From contig JACRDB010000125.1 in the NCBI GenBank assembly GCA_016218725.1, forward strand, positions 1-47,075: DNA of 47,075 bases. The letters run 5' to 3'. The notes under the pieces were generated by a model. It saw only the letters and a list, made by a program, of their open reading frames with translations, did no database searches and was not told the origin of the DNA. This stretch comes from Deltaproteobacteria bacterium. GTDB taxonomy: Bacteria; Myxococcota_A; Polyangia; Polyangiales; Ga0077539. Shown piece by piece: positions 16,064 to 23,888 of this stretch (positions within the stretch are counted from its first letter, which is position 1; each line of letters opens with the position of its first letter). The translations under genes were made by a program, and so were the position numbers.

Positions 16064-17566
16064 ATGGCGGACGCACCGGACGGGCTCCTCACGGTACGCT
16101 CCCCGGCGGACGGGGCGGTGCTGGCGGAGCTGCGCCGGAGCTCCACGGAGGAGGTCCACGAGGCGGTCGCCCTCGCCCGGAGCGCGCAGGGCGCGTGGGC
16201 GGAGCGCTCCGCCGTGGACCGGGCGGCGTGCCTGGCGCGCCTGGGAGAGCGCCTCGCCGAGGAGGCCGACGCCCTGGTGGACGCGGTCCGGCAGGAGACC
16301 GGACGCCCCACGCAGGAGGCCCTGGTGCAGGAGCTCCTGCCGGCGGTGGTGCGCTGTCACACCATGCCTTCGCGGCTCCCGGCGCTCCAGGCCGGGGCGC
16401 GGGTGCTGCACCGGGTGGCGCGGCACCGCGGCGGGGAGGCTCGCCGGGTGCCCTACGGCGTGGTGGCGGTGCTCTCGCCGGCCCCCTCCCCGCTTGGCTT
16501 CGGGCTCGCCGCGGCGGGGGACGCCGCGGCGGCGGGCAACGCGGTGCTCCTGCGGCCGTCCTCGGTGGCGCCCACGGCGGCGCTCCGGGCGTGCGCGCTG
16601 GCGGCCTCCTGCGGGATCCCCGAGGGGGTGCTCCAGGCGGTGGTGACGGACCGGCCCGCGGCGCTGGAGTTGGTGGGCTGCGTCGGCGTGGACCGGGTGC
16701 TCTTCGCGGGCGCCGCGGAGACCGCCCGGGCCGTGCGCTGCGCGGCGGCGGCCCGTGGGGTCCCGGCGGTGGTGCAGGAGGGCGTACCCTGTACCCTCGT
16801 CGCGCTGGAGGACTGTGACGTGGGGCTTGTCGCGCGGGCGATCGTCCAGGGGGCCTTCGCGGGGAGCGGCCAGGCGGGCCTGGCGTACCAGCGGGTGATC
16901 GCCCACGACCGGGTCTACGACGCCCTGGTGGCCGAGGTGGTGTCCCTGGCCCGGGGCCTGCGCCTGGGGGAGGACCTCGGGCCGATGCTCCGGGCCTCGC
17001 GGGTGGAGCGCCTGGAGCGCCTGGTGGCCATGGCCCGGGAGGACGGCGCCTGGGTGATCACCGGCGGACAGCGGGTGGAGCCCGAGGGGCTGTGGTTCCC
17101 GCCCACGGTGGTGGCGGGCTGCGGCGCGCCCATGGCGGTCTTTCGGGAGGAGGCCTGTGGCCCCCTGGTGGCCCTCGCCCGCGCCCCGGACGACCGAGCG
17201 CTCCTGGACCTGGTGCGGGCCGCGCCGGTGGGGCCCTCGGTGGCGGTCTTTGGCGAGGACGAGGACGCCGCCGAGGCGCTGGCGTGGGCGCTGCGGGCGC
17301 CGGTGGTGCTCGTGAACGACCTGTACCCACCTACCCCGGAGGTGGCCCTGGGGCCCTGGGCCCGGGGCTCCGACGGGCTCCTGGGCGGGGAGGAAGGCCT
17401 CCGGGCGGTCACCCGACCGAGGTACGTTGGGGTGTCCCGCTGGCGCTGGCCCGTCGGGGCCTTCTGGATGCCCTACGCCCCGGGGAGGGAGCGCCTGGCC
17501 CGGCGCGCGCTGGGCGCGCTCTTCGGGGCCCACGGGCTCCTCGGCAGGACCCTGGACCTCCTCTGA
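16064..17566 (+). CDS. Aldehyde dehydrogenase homologue lacking the catalytic cysteine (500 aa)
   Basis: The overall fold marks of the ALDH superfamily are present: APTAALRACALAASCGIPEGV, VDRVLFAGAAETARAV and VVQEGVPCTLVALEDCD. The general-base glutamate is kept (Glu239). The nucleophile motif GQxC reads Gly-Gln-Ala-Gly-Leu-Ala, so Gly272 replaces the catalytic cysteine, 33 residues after Glu239, as expected for this position. The PWN motif that positions the oxyanion is APSPLGF, and the KPS lysine is Arg (LRPSSVAP). It therefore cannot be a normal aldehyde dehydrogenase. It is intact, with no frameshift and normal codon use, so it is more likely a retained pseudoenzyme than a decaying gene. 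The start ATG at 16064 is the most plausible. Confidence 0.8.
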   Translation: MADAPDGLLTVRSPADGAVLAELRRSSTEEVHEAVALARSAQGAWAERSAVDRAACLARLGERLAEEADALVDAVRQETGRPTQEALVQELLPAVVRCHTMPSRLPALQAGARVLHRVARHRGGEARRVPYGVVAVLSPAPSPLGFGLAAAGDAAAAGNAVLLRPSSVAPTAALRACALAASCGIPEGVLQAVVTDRPAALELVGCVGVDRVLFAGAAETARAVRCAAAARGVPAVVQEGVPCTLVALEDCDVGLVARAIVQGAFAGSGQAGLAYQRVIAHDRVYDALVAEVVSLARGLRLGEDLGPMLRASRVERLERLVAMAREDGAWVITGGQRVEPEGLWFPPTVVAGCGAPMAVFREEACGPLVALARAPDDRALLDLVRAAPVGPSVAVFGEDEDAAEALAWALRAPVVLVNDLYPPTPEVALGPWARGSDGLLGGEEGLRAVTRPRYVGVSRWRWPVGAFWMPYAPGRERLARRALGALFGAHGLLGRTLDLL

Positions 17567-17640
17567 GGGTGGTTGCGAGGGGCGGAGGGGGGTTCTATGC
17601 TCCGCGGCCGCGCCGGGCGTCTCCGGCGGGCGGAGCTCCA

Positions 17641-17663
17641 CCGGAGGGGGTAGTAACCTCCGG
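17641..17663. promoter_or_regulatory. Inverted repeat upstream of the SPFH gene
   Basis: CCGGAGG and CCTCCGG are separated by 9 nt (GGGTAGTAA). It lies 58 nt before the SPFH ATG and 75 nt after the aldehyde dehydrogenase stop. It could be a terminator stem without a T-tract or a regulator site. Confidence 0.3.
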
Positions 17664-17721
17664 GGACGACGCTTCGTACGAGGGCATTGGCGCCAGTGGG
17701 CGGACAACCGGGAGGCTACGC

Positions 17722-19005
17722 ATGGGACTGATGGACAAGGTGGGCAACTTCCTCGGCAGCGATTTCGTGAAGAACGGCGTCAAGGAGATGATGATCATGC
17801 GTCCGCCGGACAACGCGGACCTGATCTGGAAGCATCCCGACCGGACGATCCCGGCCTTCGCCCAGGCGACGGTGAACAGCGACGAGTGGGGGGTGTTCTC
17901 CAAGGAGGGCCGCCCCGTCGGGACCCTGGACGCCGGGCGGTGGACCTTGTCCACCACGAACATCCCGTTCCTGTCGAACTTCGTGGACCAGTACACGGGG
18001 GGAAACATCTTCACGACGGACCTGTACTTCGTGAAGCGCATCCCGGTGGAGATGAAGTTCGGGGGCAACCTCGGCAACATGATCGACCCGCTCACGCAGA
18101 TCCGGGTGCGCGGGCGCTGCCACGGCTCGCTCCTGGTGCGGGTGGAGAACCCCGAGGTGCTGATCTACCAGTACTTCGGCATGCGCAAGTTCCAGGAGCA
18201 CCCGGACATCTTTGACTGGTTCAAGGACGCGTTCTTCAACACCGTGAAGAGCACCATCGGCAAGTTCGCCCGGGAGCAGAGCCGCACCATCCTGGACATC
18301 ATGGACGCCCAGGACGACCTGGCCGCGGCCTTCGTGCAGAACTCCGCGGAGCTGGCCGCGGTGGGCATGCGCATCGTCAAGGTCACCAAGTTCGAGTGCG
18401 ACATCCCCGAGGAGGACATCAAGCGCTTCGACGAGGCCAACCAGCAGATCGCCGAGGCGCGCCGGGGCGTAGGCATCGCGGCCCTCAAGGCCCAGGCCGA
18501 GGCCGCCGCCGCGCAGGTGGGCGTGCAGACCGCGGACTTCAAGGCCCAGGCCGAGCAGTTCAAGATCAACCAGGAGCTCGGCCGCGTGCAGGCCATGGTC
18601 GGCATGGCCGGCGGGGACATCTCCAAGCTCGGCTCCTACAACGCCATGACCGGCGCCGGCGCGGGCCTCGCCCAGGGCGGCGGCAACACGGGCCTCGCGG
18701 GGATGGGCGCCCAGATCGCCGTGGGCGCGGCCCTCGGCAGCAACCTCGCCGCGGGCGCCATGGTCGGCGCTCCCCGCGGCGCGGCCCCCGCCGGCGCCCC
18801 CGCCATGGGCGTCGGCGTCGCGCTCCTGGCCTGCCCCGGCTGCGCCGCGCAGGTGCCCCCCGGGAGGTTCTGCGCCGAGTGCGGCACGGCCCTCCAGGCG
18901 GCCAAGAAGCGCTGCACCGGCTGCAACGTGGAGCTCGCTCCCAACGCGCGCTTCTGCGCCGAGTGCGGCACCGCCGCCGGCGCCGCTCCGCCCTCCGCCG
19001 GCTGA
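17722..19005 (+). CDS. SPFH-domain protein with C-terminal double zinc ribbon (427 aa)
   Basis: The first ~250 residues are an SPFH (stomatin/prohibitin-like) domain of the virion-core-protein-like group. It starts MGLMDKVGNFLG and contains IMRPPDNADLIWKHPD and IPVEMKFGGNLGNMI. There is no leading membrane helix. An Ala/Gln-rich helical segment (about 250-300) and a Gly/Ala-rich linker follow. Two zinc ribbons end the protein: CPGC...FCAECG (about 371-390) and CTGC...FCAECG (about 398-416). A GGGAGG ribosome-binding site precedes the ATG. Members are thought to form membrane-associated scaffolds and are often linked to phage-shock or TerD-like stress systems, but no such partner is next to it here. 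It ends 7 nt from the convergent lipoprotein gene. Confidence 0.82.
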   Translation: MGLMDKVGNFLGSDFVKNGVKEMMIMRPPDNADLIWKHPDRTIPAFAQATVNSDEWGVFSKEGRPVGTLDAGRWTLSTTNIPFLSNFVDQYTGGNIFTTDLYFVKRIPVEMKFGGNLGNMIDPLTQIRVRGRCHGSLLVRVENPEVLIYQYFGMRKFQEHPDIFDWFKDAFFNTVKSTIGKFAREQSRTILDIMDAQDDLAAAFVQNSAELAAVGMRIVKVTKFECDIPEEDIKRFDEANQQIAEARRGVGIAALKAQAEAAAAQVGVQTADFKAQAEQFKINQELGRVQAMVGMAGGDISKLGSYNAMTGAGAGLAQGGGNTGLAGMGAQIAVGAALGSNLAAGAMVGAPRGAAPAGAPAMGVGVALLACPGCAAQVPPGRFCAECGTALQAAKKRCTGCNVELAPNARFCAECGTAAGAAPPSAG

Positions 19006-19012
19006 GCCCCCC

Positions 19013-21859
19013 CTAAACGCCTCCCCACCGCCAGACGCAGCGCGCGTCCGCCACCGAGAGACCAAAATTGGTGCTCGACCCGTCCGGGCCGGTGAGCGTC
19101 ACCAGGGCCGGCACCACGAGGCCCGCCGCGGAGGCCCGGAACAGCAGCGCCCTCCCGGTGGCGCTCACCGCGCCAGGGGCGCCGACCACCACCTCCGAGA
19201 GCCCATCGCCGGTGACGTCCCCGGCGCCCCAGCACGCCTGACCGAAGCTCCCCCCGGGGTCCGCGCCGGAGAGAGTGCTCGTGGCTCCGGTCAGCACGCC
19301 TCCCACGGTACCCCGGAAGAGGAACACCCTCCCCGCGGTGGCGTTGGCCGCCGGGGCGCCCACCAGGAGGTCCGCGCGTCCGTCGCCGTCCACGTCGCCC
19401 GCCGCCGCCACGGCGCTGCCGAAGTTCCCTCCCGCGTCCGCGCCCGTCAGGGCCGTCACGGCGGTGGCGCCGAGCCCCGCGGGCCCGCCGAGGAATACAT
19501 ACGCCCGACCGCGGCTCGCCTGGGCGGTGTAGGCCCCCACCGCGACGTCGCCGTAGCCGTCACCATTGACGTCCCCGAGGCCCGCCACGGACGCACCAAA
19601 AGACCCCCCAGCGCCGTCGGGCCCCCGGAGGGTGGTGGTGGGTGTGGCGCCTACACCCGCGCCGGTCCCCAGGTACACATACGCCCGACCCTCCTGGCGG
19701 GTTACGCCGTAGGCGCCCACGACCAGGTCCGCGAGGCCGTCGCCGTTAACGTCTCCGGCGGCGGCGACGGAGTAGCCAAAGGAGCCGTTGGGGGTCTCCG
19801 GCGCGTTGAGGCTCACGGACGGCGACGCGGGCAACCCCGAGGGCCCCCCGAGGTAGACATGGACACGCCCGGCGCTGCTCCCTGCCAGGTACGCGCCCAC
19901 GGCGACGTCGCCGTAGCCGTCGCCGTTCAGGTCTCCGACGCCGGCCACGGAGTAGCCGAAATAGCCACCCGGGTCGGGACCCGTGAGGGCGCTGGTGGAG
20001 GTCGCGGCGAGGCCCGAGGGCCCGCCCAGGAAGAGCCTCGCCCGGCCGCTGGTGGCCGCCGAGAGGTAGGCCCCCACGAGGAGGTCGCCGTAGCCATCGC
20101 CGTTGACGTCGAAGGCGCTGGACACGCTCCCGCCGAAGTTGCCATTGGAGCCGTCGGGGCCATTGAGCACCGTCGGGGCTGCCAGGCCCGAGGGGCCTCC
20201 CGGGTACGCCCACACCCTCCCGGCGTTGAGGTTGGTCCCCGGGGCCCCCACGGCCACGTCGGCGAAGGCGTCGCCGTTGGCGTTGAACGCGCTGGTGTGG
20301 GGCAGGGCAAGCGGGGAGGTGCCCGCGGCGTTGAACATCCAGACCGGGCTGAAGGTCGTCCCCACGAGGGCCCCGGCGCGGCCGCGGAGCCTCCAGAAGA
20401 TGGGGCCCGCGGGCAGGTCCGGCGCCACCACCTGGGAGCCCCCCACATCGTAGGTCCCGAGCACCGTGGCGCACCCTCGGTCGCGGCACAGGTCAAGCCG
20501 GACGCCGTCGCTGCCGGGCGCCAGGACCCAGCGCAGGAGGGGCCTGCGCCCGGACACCACGCTGGTGGACAGGGGCCGCACCGGCCTCGGGGGAGACACC
20601 GTGCCCGTGCTCGGTGTGCACGCCGCCCCGCCCCGGGTAAAGCCCGGGTTGCAGGTGAAATCACACGCCACGCCGTTGCACGTAGGCGTCGCGTTCGCCG
20701 GCGCCCCGCACGGGACACAAAGCGCGCCGCAGGTCGCCACGGACACGTTGGCCGCGCATGCCGCGCCGCAGCGGTGGAAGCCCGCGTTGCACGCGAAGTC
20801 ACACGCCACGCCGTTGCACGTGGGCGCCGCGTTCGCCGGCGCCCCGCAGGGGACGCAGAGCGCGCCGCAGGAGGTGACCAGCGCGTTCGAGACACACGCC
20901 GCCCCGCAGCGGTGGAAGCCCGCGTTGCACGCGAAGTCACACGCCACGCCGTTGCACGTGGGCGTCGCGTTCGCCGGCGCCCCGCAGGGAACACAGAGCG
21001 CGCCGCAGGAGGTGACCAGCGCGTTCGAGACACACGCCGCCCCGCAGCGGTGGAAGCCCGGCAGGCACGTGGTGCCGCACCCCCCCGCGGCACACGTCGC
21101 CGCGCTCCCGGCGGGAGCGGGGCAAACTGTCCCACACGCGCCACAATGGGCGCTGTTGGCGCGGGTATCCACGCAGACGCCCGCGCAGCGGGTCGGGGTG
21201 CCGCCACCGCAGCCGGTCGCGCATGCGGGGCCGGCGGCGCCCGAAGAGCACAGGGGCGACGGTTCGGCGCAGCGCCGCCCGCAGGCGCCGCAGTTGGCGG
21301 CGGTCACCAGGTCCACCTCGCAGCCGTCCGAGGGGTTCCCGTTGCAGTCCCCGCGACCGGCGGCGCAGGCCCCGGTCACGACGCACGCGCTCGCCGCGCA
21401 CCGGACGGCGTCCCGTCGCACCCCGGGGAGGGCGCCGCAGTCCCGCCCACAGGCGCCGCAGTTGGCCACCTCCGTGCGGAGGTCCGCGCAGCGGCCAGGG
21501 CACAGGGTCGTGCCGCCGACGCACCCGACGTCCGGGGGGCGTGTGTCCGGCGGAGGCAGCGTATCGGGCGGAGGGCGTGTGTCCGGCGGAGGCAGCGAAT
21601 CCGGCGGAGGCAGCGTATCCATCGGCGGGAGGGTGTCCGGCGGAGGGAGAGTGTCCGGCGGGAGGTCCCGGTCCGTGACGTCGCCCTGGTCCGGCGGGGC
21701 AGTGGTGTCCGGCGCGGCGCCGTCATCGTCGGGGACGTCCGGTGCGAGCTCGTCCGTGACCTCGGCGTCGAGGGCGCCGTCCGAGGAAGTGTCGGGGCCC
21801 AGGGTCTGGCTCCCGCAAGCCGCGAGGAGCAAGGTGAAGACGAGCGCGTGCCGAGGCAT
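19013..21859 (-). CDS. FG-GAP/integrin-like repeat surface lipoprotein, Cys-rich (948 aa)
   Basis: A lipoprotein signal (FTLLLAACGS, lipid-anchored Cys15) is followed by an Asp/Pro-rich stalk. The stalk includes seven hexapeptides of the DTLPPP type (69-110). A cysteine-rich region (about 113-430) follows, with modules such as VANCGACGRDCG and three 46-residue tandem repeats. A fibronectin-like stretch leads to seven FG-GAP repeats (about 520-930), each with a calcium-binding loop of the DVNGDGYGDLLVG type, that should build a beta-propeller. It is predicted to be anchored in the outer membrane and exposed for adhesion or binding. ATG at 21859 is used; an in-frame GTG lies 6 nt upstream. Only 57 nt separate it from the divergent operon at 21917. 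Confidence 0.82.
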   Translation of the reverse strand: MPRHALVFTLLLAACGSQTLGPDTSSDGALDAEVTDELAPDVPDDDGAAPDTTAPPDQGDVTDRDLPPDTLPPPDTLPPMDTLPPPDSLPPPDTRPPPDTLPPPDTRPPDVGCVGGTTLCPGRCADLRTEVANCGACGRDCGALPGVRRDAVRCAASACVVTGACAAGRGDCNGNPSDGCEVDLVTAANCGACGRRCAEPSPLCSSGAAGPACATGCGGGTPTRCAGVCVDTRANSAHCGACGTVCPAPAGSAATCAAGGCGTTCLPGFHRCGAACVSNALVTSCGALCVPCGAPANATPTCNGVACDFACNAGFHRCGAACVSNALVTSCGALCVPCGAPANAAPTCNGVACDFACNAGFHRCGAACAANVSVATCGALCVPCGAPANATPTCNGVACDFTCNPGFTRGGAACTPSTGTVSPPRPVRPLSTSVVSGRRPLLRWVLAPGSDGVRLDLCRDRGCATVLGTYDVGGSQVVAPDLPAGPIFWRLRGRAGALVGTTFSPVWMFNAAGTSPLALPHTSAFNANGDAFADVAVGAPGTNLNAGRVWAYPGGPSGLAAPTVLNGPDGSNGNFGGSVSSAFDVNGDGYGDLLVGAYLSAATSGRARLFLGGPSGLAATSTSALTGPDPGGYFGYSVAGVGDLNGDGYGDVAVGAYLAGSSAGRVHVYLGGPSGLPASPSVSLNAPETPNGSFGYSVAAAGDVNGDGLADLVVGAYGVTRQEGRAYVYLGTGAGVGATPTTTLRGPDGAGGSFGASVAGLGDVNGDGYGDVAVGAYTAQASRGRAYVFLGGPAGLGATAVTALTGADAGGNFGSAVAAAGDVDGDGRADLLVGAPAANATAGRVFLFRGTVGGVLTGATSTLSGADPGGSFGQACWGAGDVTGDGLSEVVVGAPGAVSATGRALLFRASAAGLVVPALVTLTGPDGSSTNFGLSVADARCVWRWGGV
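20651..21064 (-). repeat. Three tandem 138-bp repeats inside the FG-GAP lipoprotein gene
   Basis: The boundaries 20651, 20789 and 20927 give exactly 138 bp (46 codons) per unit. The encoded module contains GFHRCGAAC and SCGALCVPCGAPANA. The two units at 20789 and 20927 differ at only a few bases; the third is more diverged. Confidence 0.85.
21530..21655 (-). repeat. Seven 18-bp repeats coding for the Pro-rich stalk
   Basis: Seven copies of an 18-bp unit coding for Asp-(Thr/Ser)-(Leu/Arg)-Pro-Pro-(Pro/Met/Asp). The length is likely variable between strains because of slippage. Confidence 0.8.
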
Positions 21860-21916
21860 GGACACACCCTAGCAGAACCTCCGCGCGGTTCGACGGGACT
21901 GGAGTATGGTTGTCCC

Positions 21917-22366
21917 GTGAGTGCGACCTCGACGCCGCAGGTGCCGCCGGTGGTCCTTTTCGATGGCGACTGCAACCTCTGCGACGCCACGGTGCAGTTC
22001 GTCATCGCGCGGGACCCGGGCGCGCGCTTTCGCTTTGCGTCGCTCCAGTCCGCCGCCGGGAGGGACCTGCTGGCCGCCCACGGGAGGCGGCTCCAGGGCG
22101 CCCCGGAGTCCGTGGTCCTGATCGAGGGAGGCGCGGTCCACGAGCGGTCCGGCGCGGCCCTGAGGATCCTCTCGGGCCTGGGCCTCCCGTGGTCCCTCGC
22201 CGGGGTCCTCTGGCTGGTCCCCAGGCCCGTGCGCGATGCGCTCTACCGCTGGGTCGCCCGGAACCGCTATCGTTGGTTCGGCCGAAGGACGCAGTGCCTC
22301 GCGCCCTCCAGCGCCCTGCGCGCGCGCTTCCTGCCGGAGCCTCCAGGAGAACACCCAAGCCCATGA
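21917..22366 (+). CDS. DCC-family thiol-disulphide oxidoreductase-like protein, DUF393 (149 aa)
   Basis: A thioredoxin-fold-like protein with the family motif VLFDGDCNLCDATVQF (about 12-27) containing the redox CxxC. The segment RFRFASLQSAAG, the strand PESVVLIEGGAVHERSGAAL and the end RNRYRWFGRR also fit DUF393. The GTG start at 21917 is used because the conserved strand begins 12 residues later. It is the first gene of an operon whose next four genes all overlap by 1-4 nt. DUF393 proteins are usually found alone, and their substrates are not well known. Confidence 0.85.
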   Translation: MSATSTPQVPPVVLFDGDCNLCDATVQFVIARDPGARFRFASLQSAAGRDLLAAHGRRLQGAPESVVLIEGGAVHERSGAALRILSGLGLPWSLAGVLWLVPRPVRDALYRWVARNRYRWFGRRTQCLAPSSALRARFLPEPPGEHPSP

Positions 22367-22950
22367 CCAGCGTCCTTCGGACCCACACCCTCGCCACGGG
22401 ACAGCGCCTCCAGGTCGTCCATGGGGACCTCACGGTCGAGCCCACGGACGCCATCGTCAATGCCGCCAATGGCCAGCTCGCCCACGGCGGCGGCGTCGCC
22501 GGGGCCATCGTCCGCGCCGGAGGGGAGACAATCCAAGACGAGAGCGACGCCTGGGTCGAGCGCCACGGCCGGGTCCCCACCGGCGGCGTGGCGGTCACCT
22601 CCGGCGGGCGCCTTCCATGCCTTTGCGTGCTCCACGCCGTGGGTCCCATCTGGTGGGACGGCACCCGGCGCGAGCCCGAGCTCCTCGTGGAGGCCGTGCG
22701 CACCAGCCTGGAGGAAGCCGCGCGCCTCGGGCTGCGTTCCGTCGCCATGCCCGCCATCAGCTCGGGGATCTTTGGTTTTCCAAAGGACCAGTGCGCCGAG
22801 CTCCTGGTGGGTGCCACCCTCGCGTTCTTCGAGTGCGTCCCCGGGACCTCCGTGGAGCTCGTGCGCTTCACCAACTTCGACGCCCCGACGGTGAAGGAGT
22901 TCGCCCTGGCCTTCGACCGCGCGTTCGGCCCCGCCCCGGAGGGGCCGTGA
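22363..22950 (+). CDS. Macro-domain protein, ADP-ribose/O-acetyl-ADP-ribose type (195 aa)
   Basis: A stand-alone macro domain. The ligand-binding marks are all present: VVHGDLTVEPTDAIVNAANGQ (split: GDLT near 21, NAAN near 33), the loop HGGGVAGAI (about 41-49), VLHAVGP (about 92-98) and the phosphate loop AISSGIFGFP (about 132-141). These are the residues of the MacroD-type group that binds or hydrolyses ADP-ribose derivatives. The ATG overlaps the DUF393 stop (ATGA), and its own stop overlaps the MoxR start (GTGA). An ADP-ribose-linked enzyme inside a MoxR-DUF58-transglutaminase operon is uncommon. Confidence 0.9.
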   Translation: MTSVLRTHTLATGQRLQVVHGDLTVEPTDAIVNAANGQLAHGGGVAGAIVRAGGETIQDESDAWVERHGRVPTGGVAVTSGGRLPCLCVLHAVGPIWWDGTRREPELLVEAVRTSLEEAARLGLRSVAMPAISSGIFGFPKDQCAELLVGATLAFFECVPGTSVELVRFTNFDAPTVKEFALAFDRAFGPAPEGP

Positions 22951-23888
22951 GGGACAGCGCCGCCGCGTCCCTCCTCGGCGCGCTGAGGGCCGCCCTGGGG
23001 CGCGTGATCCACGGCAAGGCCGACGTCCTGGAGCGCGTGCTGGTGGGCCTCCTGGGCGGCGGGCACGTCCTCCTGGAGGACGTCCCGGGCGTCGGCAAGA
23101 CAACCCTCGCCCGCACCCTGGCCAAGGTGTTCACCATGGAGTGCACCCGGGTGCAGTTCACCCCGGACCTGCTCCCGACGGACATCCTCGGCGCCCAGGT
23201 GCTCAACCCTCGGGACGGGAGCTTCAGCTTCCACAAGGGCCCGGTGTTCACCCAGGTGCTCCTCGCCGACGAGATCAACCGCGCCTCCCCGAGGACCCAG
23301 TCCGCGCTCCTGGAGGCCATGAACGAAGACCAGGTCACCATCGACGGCGTGTCGCACCCTCTCCCGCGGCCGTTCTTCGTGCTGGCCACGCAGAACCCCG
23401 TGGACTACCAAGGCACCTACCCCCTCCCGGAGGCCCAGCTCGACCGCTTCCTCCTGCGGGTGGGCGTGGGCTACCCCCCGCCCGACGCCGAGCTGGCCAT
23501 GCTCTACGCGCGCCAGCGCAGCAACCCCCTGGACGCCATCGAGGCCATCACCGGCGCCGAGGAGCTCCTGGCCATGCAAGCCACCGTGCGCGAGGTCGAG
23601 CTGAAGGAGCCCGTCGGGCGCTACCTCCTGGCCATCATCACGGCCACTCGAAAGGCCGAGGCCTTGTCCCTTGGCGTTTCCCCGCGGGGAGCGCTGGCCC
23701 TCTTCCGCGCCACCCAGGCCCGGGCCTACCTCCAGGGTCGGGCCTACGCCACACCGGATGACGTCCAGGCCCTCGCTGTACCAGTCCTCGCCCACCGCGT
23801 GCAGCTCACCGCCCAGGCCCGCTACGGTGGCACCGCCTCGGAGGCCATCATCGCGGAGCTCCTCCGTAAGATCTCCGTCCCCACATGA
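22947..23888 (+). CDS. MoxR-family AAA+ ATPase (313 aa)
   Basis: A AAA+ chaperone-like ATPase. Walker A is EDVPGVGKTT (Lys51), Walker B is VLLADEIN (Asp108-Glu109), and the sensor/insert features NPVDYQGTYPLPEAQLDRF are intact. Length and order are typical. Proteins of this group act with DUF58/VWA partners in maturation of enzyme complexes or in envelope stress. Here it directly precedes a DUF58 gene (ATGA overlap) and a membrane transglutaminase, the common MoxR-DUF58-TgpA arrangement. The GTG start overlaps the macro gene's stop. Confidence 0.92.
   Translation: MRDSAAASLLGALRAALGRVIHGKADVLERVLVGLLGGGHVLLEDVPGVGKTTLARTLAKVFTMECTRVQFTPDLLPTDILGAQVLNPRDGSFSFHKGPVFTQVLLADEINRASPRTQSALLEAMNEDQVTIDGVSHPLPRPFFVLATQNPVDYQGTYPLPEAQLDRFLLRVGVGYPPPDAELAMLYARQRSNPLDAIEAITGAEELLAMQATVREVELKEPVGRYLLAIITATRKAEALSLGVSPRGALALFRATQARAYLQGRAYATPDDVQALAVPVLAHRVQLTAQARYGGTASEAIIAELLRKISVPT

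Noticed and set aside
16064..17566. Aldehyde dehydrogenase homologue as a decaying pseudogene
   Set aside because: The frame is intact, codon use is like the neighbours, and the general-base glutamate and fold motifs are kept, so a retained pseudoenzyme fits better.
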